Assembly: GCA_013154095.1 (NCBI GenBank)
Contig: JAADDD010000004.1
Coordinates: 124,001-188,000, forward strand
Source: a bacterium
GTDB lineage: Archaea; JAADDD01
Direction: 5' to 3'
DNA: 64,000 nucleotides
Below are positions 55,201 to 61,409 of this stretch, piece after piece. The stretch's first letter is position 1. The number at the start of each line of letters is the position of its first letter. The position numbers and the translations under genes were made by a program. The notes beneath the pieces were generated by a model. That model had not been told where the DNA came from. It was given only the letters and a program-made list of their open reading frames with translations, and ran no database searches.

Positions 55201-56652
55201 GTAAGGAATTATGCTGCCCTTGCCAAGAGCTATCCGAAAGACCGCAAAGCTGTAAGTATACTTGCCAACGTGCAGTGTTACAAGTGGATCAAGGTTAAGG
55301 ACTGTGCTCCAGTATCCAAGCGCTAGATTGACGATTCCCTGTTTAAGTCTAGTGTTTGCTGCTAATGTATCTGCTTGCTCGTAAAGAGAGACTATATCGC
55401 CTGCTCCAGGTATTGCTGTGAGGCTGCTAAGACCTGGACTTATTTGGAGTTCTCGCGTGAGCTTACCGTGTGCTGTCAGCTCGACTACTTTAATTCCTGC
55501 CTCTCCATTGCTCGGTCTAGCTACAACTACAAGCGCAAGACGAGGAACTACCTGAGTCGGAGCAAGTGTACTGTAAACCACAAGTGTTCCAGGAAGCTCG
55601 CCTCCACCTACAGGAATGCCTGATAGCTGCTCTACAACCACATGTTCTGCGCTCGAGAATAGTTGCTGCACATCTTTGTCTACTCCGCTGCCAGCAAGAC
55701 AAGTGTACTGTTCAATGTTGCCACCAAGAGATGGCGGCAGCAGCGCAATTCTTGTTGTGCCGTTAGTGCACTGAGTGATTAGGAGCGTGCCAACGTAGCC
55801 TGTTGTTGGTAGCTGATTGTCAAAAATGTAAACTGTGTTGTTTGCTGCAGCAACCATCGCTCCTAGTGCTGGTACTAGAGCAACAAACTTACTAGAATTT
55901 GATCTAAATACACGGAAAGCAACTGCAAGCACTTTTAGTTTGTTGGCTCCTGGAACATAATAGGTATTATAATTCGGCAATAATACATAACAAACAGTGC
56001 CAGTGTATTCATTTCCTCTAAACTCATAGAAGCAGCTTTCAGCGCCATACTGTAATAAGCCTTGACCATTTACATGTAGACGAAATTCAATAATTACTTG
56101 TACTTGACCAGACAAAGAAAAGCGCTTGTAGTTTTTGCTTAAACTCACATATTCATTAGTGTAGTTTACATAACACGTAATTATTCTATGCTCTGCCAAA
56201 TACTTTATTGCCTCGCCAGAAATGTAAAGATTAATTTGCGGTGCAATGACAAGGTTATTTGATGATAAAATTCCTGAAACAGTAAATCTAGGAGTGTATT
56301 GTTTACTACCAAAATAACAAACTACTTGTATACTGTTTTTATCTGTGCCTAGATATCCTAATAACAATTTGCCGACTGCTTTTTTAAAATCGCTGCTACT
56401 CGAAACTTGTTGTGATTTTATTCTCGGGACTAGCGGCAAATAGAAGCTAACGACAAATGCCTGTGTTTGCGGCAAGTGATAATAGCTAGGATTAAGGTAT
56501 AAATTTCTAATCGGTAGAAGAGGATAGAAAGAGACAGCCATTAGCTTGCTGCCGCCAGCTCCAATCACGGCTGGTAGCGGTTTTATTGCAGAAGCTGTGC
56601 CTGCCAGAAGCGCAGCAACTATAAGAAGAAGTACAAGAGACTTGTGCTGCAT
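49207..56652 (-). CDS. Giant secreted/membrane-associated protein with long helical core (2481 residues)
   Basis: A signal peptide (SLVLLLIVAALLAGTASA) is followed by a beta-rich N-terminal region (to about 600) with sequons. A long, mostly helical region follows (about 650-1560) with heptad-like, Lys/Glu-rich coiled-coil stretches. A strongly hydrophobic segment at about 1727-1775 may hold two membrane helices. The rest is a Tyr-rich beta region with another hydrophobic segment at about 2277-2307. It has no C-terminal sorting motif. No enzyme domain was recognised. It may bridge the envelope; the layout also recalls large contact or fusion proteins, but that is only an analogy. Confidence 0.85.
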   Translation of the reverse strand: MQHKSLVLLLIVAALLAGTASAIKPLPAVIGAGGSKLMAVSFYPLLPIRNLYLNPSYYHLPQTQAFVVSFYLPLVPRIKSQQVSSSSDFKKAVGKLLLGYLGTDKNSIQVVCYFGSKQYTPRFTVSGILSSNNLVIAPQINLYISGEAIKYLAEHRIITCYVNYTNEYVSLSKNYKRFSLSGQVQVIIEFRLHVNGQGLLQYGAESCFYEFRGNEYTGTVCYVLLPNYNTYYVPGANKLKVLAVAFRVFRSNSSKFVALVPALGAMVAAANNTVYIFDNQLPTTGYVGTLLITQCTNGTTRIALLPPSLGGNIEQYTCLAGSGVDKDVQQLFSSAEHVVVEQLSGIPVGGGELPGTLVVYSTLAPTQVVPRLALVVVARPSNGEAGIKVVELTAHGKLTRELQISPGLSSLTAIPGAGDIVSLYEQADTLAANTRLKQGIVNLALGYWSTVLNLDPLVTLHVGKYTYSFAVFRIALGKGSIIPYEVSGLVYTNSPWADALYFSSYRIEQQSILLPTYQTLIYERPATGEYVTGQWDASPAIFIVFSPVPKSGGGEVLPPIYIDASPLKPIYENLIITRLGGNPLVLTLAKVYAIIGTAALLYVYGAKDLVAALQDSDTLFKKYTSLIAAAAKVWNDLLEISRTLAPPSGYKSWVEAAADNLKGVEKHLEEIVSMLKSSENRLREDLEKLEQCTEQLPSPDSLPTEYGKLLAAQLKALAANIPEAVPSLEEYIIGVRQLAATLENLTTALENLKSSKKYRKVFDTIAPVIGIFASLDAVHRMFTASPYYTYKMLLVIRQRGPAYLQAVENAEKVAVAMQAPRTITDMLDTAWVTTDLAERIIYGLAERVLYSEPAVRLIALIGGKIEDSNLALRFYNKLLRLYISLPAFRKFIRMKIFTPEWRLGKLRYETLKRYQVLENDLAASLTFDVKKAYVYTTFERFGLTQRALKELLDAIAEPEKQQIMKLVWPLIELNVYEKLPQRTKLAWQFWYKIFPELQKTVDTEDVKKYILGMEFPASVIAEMKKGNVGKVAEYVVARLLEEFYKFSSSLPKVSKSFFEQDIAIIDDYFGRISSNINTLLDYINKIKNGGTVKKEDILKTFNTILEDLDKLEQRIYSIDEVEKKISAAINMYSAYDELLDYLDKNYNIFVTSTISLSNVLDKQDIGKLRDCLKKVSQVLKNAISYLEKSDEKINDLEKLIKKIEKSEDIIKSLVSAEKDLKDIRIVLKDTKNYLQSIATPIDGLKADIENFIVQNYVNIEQKVLETLVQFGVPKEKLEKFLIKGKDSAIQREFVALQSFLQIYYYIKGGRKLRNSLAECEELLDELKNNNYKVTESLAKDLSELINDIKEDINTYRNSLNAFKARLADDVFESLEHLALTTKGGVSRALYVASSRLLDRYAEVLWQRFGGKIPKDRIIRTIEDALSETLQKFPKGKKVIDDEIAVLDKLMNKLDQLKQQLTPGSTISSQSVQDILQTIDEATEGMKEVSTVTFDNIKTLVTALGKLACGANFYRDLSQTEKEIIDVFIITLRQKFGLPLNYGNLLRGDFLSVMSALADEADTLGGLDRIILAARKYFAPLLEMSYLLRRTDIEAFARFIGCFRCALEFLDRLMPILYIFAGINFIMSGIEYSSYMQATNPENTGYMITYNIESGFCTSPFCPMISPLKSWILHHTYSCYVWSDTVNFVYVAVPPFDVAGGSPLLNPIGKLIWKEEQRIFGIPAHIFREILGILLIAIGIALLAMFTLGIGAAAVIAALNIIATAILGFTYVMPNYPPFSDLGFAITVNVPRIARQAATNVFSHYDNVVKLIKEWAKNNGYPANNLTTEQLLQLFVLHTGKVVYVIKNTNAFYKAACIYLYFGKYENGQCYVLYWLYKALRDFPQLAQIAGTFPVYPAVVDRYQLFDYYPAYTVVVSSMGSVELVRLLEGIWNAIEQGKLHIDFTNLFSQFMEAVENDPALFWKLPQIPVIYELATNGEQKEAEKLAFYTCYSFLTRLPQYYHYYEHTAVLDYLNKFCSALAKAAGKGYANLYQLYITRALAGYEPVFTGLGISPVGYSVGLDRELRKAMFTSGVYITAYNDSLLFTSTLAVPLGYATTPLTNIYLHVEYSKTFGPITLYSIKFNYYPFYISYPLKFYVAILGEEKSYNHTVTIYRLVHALPARVFSVAPAYPGLGYYELAETQYNATLSAIKWLLNHSIKARKNISIIVANTSAYIWFWHAGIYPATLSLIAGYSTKNLEFISKPVFFLNARNFYYIANYSKFEKAFSSRTASYQIQVTIPLGWILFFVGGPFYLLALAYEWLTTWWITSKLIFPAALDTSNINMVLFQKILAPIDSALGTSIFEPESYYYPWTKQSIYFTPERVILVNTSHGWAFLVYKPYIIYSDFQPAPKPAGILQVIDPMYWIFGLGSRIVGQATGINIIDSDAWSTPYSITRYPAPYSAIFSVTVAVKQTQFMHWWHWCRLHYRNCTVMLLADVNL

Positions 56653-56729
56653 AAAATATTTTTAAAGAAGGCGCTATAAAAGCATGCTTTCCGCGCGCAT
56701 TTATAATTATATATTATATATTTATTGCA
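56653..56729. promoter_or_regulatory. Divergent promoters of the giant protein gene and dphB
   Basis: Read leftwards, a TATA box at 56674-56682 (ctataaaag on the plus strand) lies about 26 nt before the giant gene's ATG at 56652. Rightwards, tttataat at about 56699-56706 lies about 27 nt before the dphB ATG. Both genes would be leaderless. Additional TATA-like sequence (56707-56721) fills the rest. Confidence 0.5.
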
Positions 56730-57464
56730 ATGTTATATATTATAGGAGCTGGACTCGGCAGCCCAGCTTTTCTCACGCGCAAAGCAGAAGAATGCCTGCG
56801 CGCCAGCGATGTAGTCTTCGTTGACGGCTACACAGGTCTGCTTTCTTTGGAGCTGCTAGACCATGTCAGGCAGCTCTGTCCACAGGTAGTTGTGCTGCGA
56901 AGAGAGCAGTGCGAGCTAGAAGACTACCAGCCAGTACTAGGGGCTGCAAAGCACGGAACGGTCAGCTTTTTGGTGCCAGGCGATCCGTTCACGGCAACTA
57001 CTCATCACTGTCTAATACTGCGCTGTGCAGAGCTCGGAATAAAGTACGAAATTGTGCCAGGCGTTTCTATAGTAACTGCTGCGCTCGGCATAGCAGGACT
57101 GCAAATATATAAACTAGGGCTGGTAGCAACCTTTCCGCTAGACTATTCTAGGATTTATTCGCTGAAGGAACGTGTCCTGAAGGCACTGCAGCAAGGAAGA
57201 CATGTGCTGCTTCTCACCGAACTAAACATAGAATCCGGAAAGTGTCCGCAACCAGAAGATATGGCCAGGTACTTTTCTGAGCTGCGAGACAGGTGGGTTG
57301 TCGTGCTCTCTAGGCTCGGGTTTCCCGAACAGCAGATTGCAGCGTGCAAGATAGAAGAGCTGCGGAAAATTAAGGCAAGACCTCCATGGTGCGCCGTGCT
57401 TCCAGGAGATTTGCACCCTGTAGAAGAAGAATGTCTCAAACTCTTGGCAAAAAATAAGTTTTAG
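56730..57464 (+). CDS. dphB: Diphthine synthase
   Basis: DphB/Dph5 adds methyl groups to the modified histidine of translation elongation factor 2 on the way to diphthamide. MLYIIGAGLGSPAFLTRKAEE is the family's N-terminal block, FLVPGDPFTATTH carries the GDP motif, and YEIVPGVSIVTAALGIAGLQIYK is the SAM-site block of this methyltransferase class. It has 244 residues, slightly short. The gene converges on the next with a 4-nt overlap. Confidence 0.95.
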   Translation: MLYIIGAGLGSPAFLTRKAEECLRASDVVFVDGYTGLLSLELLDHVRQLCPQVVVLRREQCELEDYQPVLGAAKHGTVSFLVPGDPFTATTHHCLILRCAELGIKYEIVPGVSIVTAALGIAGLQIYKLGLVATFPLDYSRIYSLKERVLKALQQGRHVLLLTELNIESGKCPQPEDMARYFSELRDRWVVVLSRLGFPEQQIAACKIEELRKIKARPPWCAVLPGDLHPVEEECLKLLAKNKF

Positions 57465-59389
57465 CCGCGGGTCGTGCGCACAGCAAGTTGTTTCTTGAAC
57501 TTTTCTACCCGGTTTTTGATCTCCTTGTAGTCAACCGAAACATCTAGTATGCCTAGCTCAATCAAGTACTTCATTACTGGCAAGAAGTACTTGTTAAATA
57601 AATCAACAAAATACACGGCATGAGAAAAGCAATCGTCTACTCGAATATCTTCTACTGGCTTGCTGTCAGGAGTTTCTTTCCTAGCTAGTTTTGTTTTATC
57701 CGTTTCTCTGTAGTGCACGATGCTGAACAATTTCCAGTAAAATTCTGTTCCGTCGAGCCACTGCGCTCTCTTGAAGCCAGCTATGTGTGCTTTAATTGCA
57801 TAGTTAGGAAAGTTAGGATTGTGCAGCAGTATGTGGATTGTTAGTTCTAGCTGTTTAGCGATTTCTACTACTCGACGCTTAAAGCTCTCTGCTCTTTTTT
57901 CGAACTCCTCTTTGGTGTATACATTAAGTGCACGATGAAGCATGAATTCTTCAATTTCAGTTCCGTGATCAAAAACGCGAGGAGCAACCTCGTTCAAGTA
58001 CTCCATGCATGCATAAACATATATTTTTCGCAAGAACTCGTTTAGTTTTGCCAAGTAGTTTATGCTTTTCTTTGCTTTTTCGAGCGCTGATTCATTTATT
58101 TTTACCATTAATATTTTATCGATGAACGGATCGTGCTTGTACTCGACCTCTACAAATATAGCATCGCCGACAACAGGACAATCATCTGCAGTTATAATTT
58201 TAACTGTGAGCTTAATCTTGTCTGTCTCTAGGGTTATTTTCTTGCGGTAGAGCGACGTAAATGCAGGATATATTTCATTAATCTTTGGATGAAGAGTATT
58301 CCAGAGTTCAGGTTGCAGTACTGCTTTAATTATAGTTGCTAGCGCAGAGTAAGAATCACCACGAAGCAGTTTTTCTATCACTGGCTGCCTTGCAAGCATT
58401 TTAGCTAGTTCTTTTAGCGATGCCTCAATTTCTTTGTCGCTGCGCTCCTCTACCTGAGCACCGAACTTCTCTGGATTTTGGGTCACTTCGTCTGCAAGCT
58501 CTGACAATGTGTTGTACAGCTCGAACACAAACTGCTTCGGTAATACTATTAAGCGCATTGCAGGTTTGAAGAATAAGTTAGACTCTAGTGCCCATACCCC
58601 GCTTTCCTTGTACCTGAGCAATTGCATTAATGTAGGACATTTATCACTCTTTCCTCTTATATAATCAACTAGCTCTTTGTAGATTAACTTCTTGAAAAAC
58701 TTCACCCATGGTTCATGTACAGGACCGACATGTCTTGCTATATTTTTCCAGACCCTTGCTGTTTCCGCGAAACAGTTGAGAACTTCCTTGTCTCCTTTTT
58801 CACCAGCATACCAAACACCTTTTCTCAAGAGCACAAGCTCCATTTTAGTTGCATTATATTTTTCTAAATCTTCTATTATATCTACTAGTTCTAGTCTCTT
58901 TATGGCACGCGCTCCGTGGCGCTTTACGTAATTTCTCCATTCTTCGTAATCAGTGATGCTCGAAATCTCGTTAAGGATTGCTGTAATGATAAGTAAGTCG
59001 GCCAGTTCAGGAAGAATGTAGCCTAAACAGAAAGGCGCAGTCTTCATTACTCGACCGTACTCTGTTACTTCCTCTTTACTGCTTCTTATTTTATCGAAAC
59101 TGTAGAACTGCTTTATGTCAAAAACATCAGCAGCATAAGGCAAGAACAACTTAAGGTAATCTTGGAAATCTGCATAAGTTCTATAAGCAACTCTTATAAC
59201 CTCGTATTTTCCGTTAAGGAAATATTCTGCTGCTTTGAGCGCAACTTCTTCTGGCGTTCTCTTATCGAAGTTTGGTGGAATAATACCTATTTCTATTAAT
59301 TTTTTCCTAAACTCGTTAATTATTACATGGTACTGCTCAAGAAGTTTCAGTAAACGCTTTTCTACAGGAGATGCAGCAGCCACCTGCAT
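57461..59389 (-). CDS. Unrecognised 642-residue cytoplasmic protein
   Basis: No signal peptide or membrane helix is visible. The protein is mainly helical with a charged composition like cytosolic proteins of thermophiles. Possible landmarks are HVGPVHEPWVKFF near 218-230, a likely beta-rich insert around 390-425 (ITADDCPVVGDAIFVEVEYK) and a C-terminal Lys/Arg-rich end. I could not match it to a family. It stands alone between dphB and the deoxyhypusine synthase gene. A weak TATA-like ctatag lies about 26 nt before the ATG. Confidence 0.75.
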   Translation of the reverse strand: MQVAAASPVEKRLLKLLEQYHVIINEFRKKLIEIGIIPPNFDKRTPEEVALKAAEYFLNGKYEVIRVAYRTYADFQDYLKLFLPYAADVFDIKQFYSFDKIRSSKEEVTEYGRVMKTAPFCLGYILPELADLLIITAILNEISSITDYEEWRNYVKRHGARAIKRLELVDIIEDLEKYNATKMELVLLRKGVWYAGEKGDKEVLNCFAETARVWKNIARHVGPVHEPWVKFFKKLIYKELVDYIRGKSDKCPTLMQLLRYKESGVWALESNLFFKPAMRLIVLPKQFVFELYNTLSELADEVTQNPEKFGAQVEERSDKEIEASLKELAKMLARQPVIEKLLRGDSYSALATIIKAVLQPELWNTLHPKINEIYPAFTSLYRKKITLETDKIKLTVKIITADDCPVVGDAIFVEVEYKHDPFIDKILMVKINESALEKAKKSINYLAKLNEFLRKIYVYACMEYLNEVAPRVFDHGTEIEEFMLHRALNVYTKEEFEKRAESFKRRVVEIAKQLELTIHILLHNPNFPNYAIKAHIAGFKRAQWLDGTEFYWKLFSIVHYRETDKTKLARKETPDSKPVEDIRVDDCFSHAVYFVDLFNKYFLPVMKYLIELGILDVSVDYKEIKNRVEKFKKQLAVRTTRG

Positions 59390-59523
59390 GGTTTCTACTC
59401 TTGCTCATGTGGCTATAGTCTATCCTATGGGACACTATATAAAAGTTTCTCTATAAAGCGATTTTATTTATTTAATTATGGCATCAGAGAACTTTAACCT
59501 CTTCTTCTAGCAAAAGAAAGGTC

Positions 59524-60441
59524 ATGATTCCTGAAGGCATACCTACAGTGCAGGATATTGTTCTCGATAGCTCTATGACAGTAAAAGCACTTATAGAACA
59601 ACTATATGCCGCTGGAGGATTCACTGCAAAAAAATTAGCAGAAGCAGCAAAAATACTAAAAGAAATGATAGGCGACAAAAACTGTATTAAGTTTTTCTCT
59701 TTTCCTGCCTGCATTGTTGCTACAGGATGTCGCGGAGTAATAAAAGAACTGGCAAGAAGAAAGCTTGTTGATGTAATTATAACAACGTGTGGCTCCTGGG
59801 ACCACGACATTGCCCGAAGTCTTGGCAATTACTACCACGGCAGCTTCGAACTGGACGACTACGAGCTGCGCGAGAAAAACTTGTTCCGTTTAGGCAATGT
59901 GCTTGTTCCTCAAGAAGTCTATGGTCTAGCAGTTGAGCGTTTCATGCAAGGATTATTGCAAGAACTAAATAAAGAAAGCATTTCTACGTACGAACTTTCC
60001 TGGGAAATAGGGAAAAGGTTAGATGAAAGTTCTTTCTTGTATTGGTGCTGGAAGAACAAAATTCCTGTCATTGTGCCTGGACCGTACGATGGAGCTGTTG
60101 GCTTTCAGCTGTTCATGTACCAGCAAACACACAAACTACAGCTAGATCTTTATAAGGACGAGAAACTGCTCTGCGACATTATTTTCTCTGCTAAAAGAAC
60201 AGGAGCACTGATAATTGGCGGAGGGATATCAAAGCATCACACAATCTGGTGGAACCAGTTCAAGGACGGACTCGACTATTCAATTTATATTACTACTGCA
60301 GTAGAATGGGACGGCTCGCTTTCTGGCGCGCGCACACGCGAGGCTGTTTCTTGGAAGAAAATTGCCGCGCACGCTAAGCACATCACAGTAGAAGGCGATG
60401 CCACGGTCCTGCTTCCGCTGCTCGTAGCCTATATTATATAA
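59524..60441 (+). CDS. dys: Deoxyhypusine synthase
   Basis: This NAD-dependent enzyme transfers the aminobutyl group of spermidine (or a related amine) to a lysine of initiation factor aIF5A. DVIITTCGSWDHDIAR contains the family's DHD segment, VIVPGPYDGAVGFQ and VEWDGSLSGA are conserved, and GGGISKHH carries the catalytic Lys (about K237). At 305 residues it is near normal. Its stop codon abuts the tRNA-Pro 3' end on the opposite strand with no gap. Confidence 0.94.
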   Translation: MIPEGIPTVQDIVLDSSMTVKALIEQLYAAGGFTAKKLAEAAKILKEMIGDKNCIKFFSFPACIVATGCRGVIKELARRKLVDVIITTCGSWDHDIARSLGNYYHGSFELDDYELREKNLFRLGNVLVPQEVYGLAVERFMQGLLQELNKESISTYELSWEIGKRLDESSFLYWCWKNKIPVIVPGPYDGAVGFQLFMYQQTHKLQLDLYKDEKLLCDIIFSAKRTGALIIGGGISKHHTIWWNQFKDGLDYSIYITTAVEWDGSLSGARTREAVSWKKIAAHAKHITVEGDATVLLPLLVAYII

Positions 60442-60514
60442 TGGGGCCGCCGGGATTCGAACCCGGGTCTTCGGATCCCAAGTCCGAAAGGATACCTGGC
60501 TACCCCACGGCCCC
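60442..60514 (-). tRNA. tRNA-Pro with anticodon TGG, CCA not encoded
   Basis: The leftward strand gives the same cloverleaf as the tRNA at 45455-45527, with the anticodon loop CTTGGGA (anticodon TGG, reading CCA/CCG). Discriminator A is followed by TTATATAATA, so CCA must be added after transcription. The 3' end directly abuts the stop codon of the convergent deoxyhypusine synthase gene. No intron. Confidence 0.96.
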
Positions 60515-60535
60515 TCCTGTCTTGCTTTATCAGCC

Positions 60536-60545
60536 ATAATATAAT
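60536..60545 (-). promoter_or_regulatory. TATA box of tRNA-Pro(TGG)
   Basis: Read leftwards, ATTATATTAT is centred about 26 nt before the mature tRNA 5' end at 60514. This spacing predicts transcription starting at the first tRNA nucleotide or within one or two bases of it. Confidence 0.6.
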
Positions 60546-60559
60546 TCTTTGCTGGGAGC

Positions 60560-61279
60560 ATGCGCGTAGTGATCGACCCTGAAAGAGGGAAAAAATACCT
60601 GGTGAATGGCCGGCTAGAAACAGACAAAGGAATTGTCCCAACAGACAAACTAGGCAGAGTTTACGTGCGCGGAAAAAAATACATCGTGCTAGATCCTTGG
60701 TTCGTTGATTTCTGGGACGCCAAAAAACGTGGTCCTCAGGCTATGCTGAAAAAAGATATTGGACTAATTATTGCTTACACTGGTGTAGGCCCTGGATGGA
60801 GAGTTGCTGAGCTAGGCTGTGGCAGCGGCTCGCTATTATTATATTTGGCCAACCTTGTTAGACCATCTGGCAAGGTTTATGCCTATGACAAGAATGAACT
60901 TTACTTAAACATCGCTAGACAGAACATCTGTCAGGCCAGGCTAGAGGAGTTCGTAGAGTTCAAGCAGCGAGACTTGTACGAGCAGGACATTGATGAAGCC
61001 GGGCTAGACCTAGTAGTGCTCGATCTACCAGAACCCTGGAGAGTCGTTCCTCGGCTCAGAAATAAGCTAAAGCAAGGAGCTTTTCTTGTAGCCTTTGTAC
61101 TGCACATGGAAAAGCTAAGAAAGCTACATGATTGCTTGCTAGAGCATGGATTCGATGATATACAAATGCTAGAGTGCATAGAAAGAAAAATAATTGTTAC
61201 AAATAATGGCACAAGACCAGAAATCTCTGGTATCTTGCATACAGGATATGTTGTCATTTCCAGACTTGTTGAGCCGTAG
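60560..61279 (+). CDS. trmI: tRNA (adenine-57/58-N1) methyltransferase TrmI
   Basis: Archaeal TrmI makes m1A at positions 57 and 58 in the T-loop, which stabilises tRNA at high temperature. An N-terminal beta domain (to about 70) is followed by a Rossmann methyltransferase with VAELGCGSGSLLLYLA (motif I, about 81-96), VYAYDKNE (motif II) and DLVVLDLPEPW (motif IV). PQAMLKKDIGLII is the family's conserved linker. It has 239 residues. The divergent tRNA-Pro gene shares its short upstream region, and its 3' end overlaps a small reverse-strand ORF. Confidence 0.94.
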   Translation: MRVVIDPERGKKYLVNGRLETDKGIVPTDKLGRVYVRGKKYIVLDPWFVDFWDAKKRGPQAMLKKDIGLIIAYTGVGPGWRVAELGCGSGSLLLYLANLVRPSGKVYAYDKNELYLNIARQNICQARLEEFVEFKQRDLYEQDIDEAGLDLVVLDLPEPWRVVPRLRNKLKQGAFLVAFVLHMEKLRKLHDCLLEHGFDDIQMLECIERKIIVTNNGTRPEISGILHTGYVVISRLVEP

Positions 61280-61409
61280 AATTTACTACTGAGAGCTCTT
61301 GCTGGTAAGGAGCTAGCCGCAAAAAGTGCAGTCCAAGCATTAGTCCTATGATTGCTAGTATTATTACAATTATTAGCTTGAACACGTCGAACGCCTGTGC
61401 TCTAGCCAT
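61254..61409 (-). CDS. Tiny pilin-like membrane protein (51 residues)
   Basis: A frame from the ATG at 61409 to TGA at 61254 encodes MARAQAFDVFKLIIVIILAI and onward. It has a short leader ending RAQ, an acidic residue four positions after the Q, a hydrophobic helix of about 18 residues (to about 30) and a small polar tail with one N-x-S/T sequon. This mirrors the RAQ/RGQ N-termini of the pilin-like proteins at 12138 and 26883. It overlaps the TiaS 3' end by 37 nt, like other coupled genes here, and the trmI 3' end by 26 nt. Confidence 0.6.
   Translation of the reverse strand: MARAQAFDVFKLIIVIILAIIGLMLGLHFLRLAPYQQELSVVNSTAQQVWK

Noticed and set aside
52298..55766. Open frames antisense to the 2481-residue gene
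   Set aside because: They follow from codon bias of the real gene, have no promoter or sensible start and no recognisable motif.
49207..56652. Phage tape-measure protein, because of the long helical core and hydrophobic segments
   Set aside because: The protein has a signal peptide and sequon-rich outer regions, and no phage structural, lysis or integrase gene is nearby.
45455..60514. tRNA introns or split tRNAs
   Set aside because: All three tRNAs fold completely as contiguous 73-74-nt cloverleafs with 7-nt anticodon loops.
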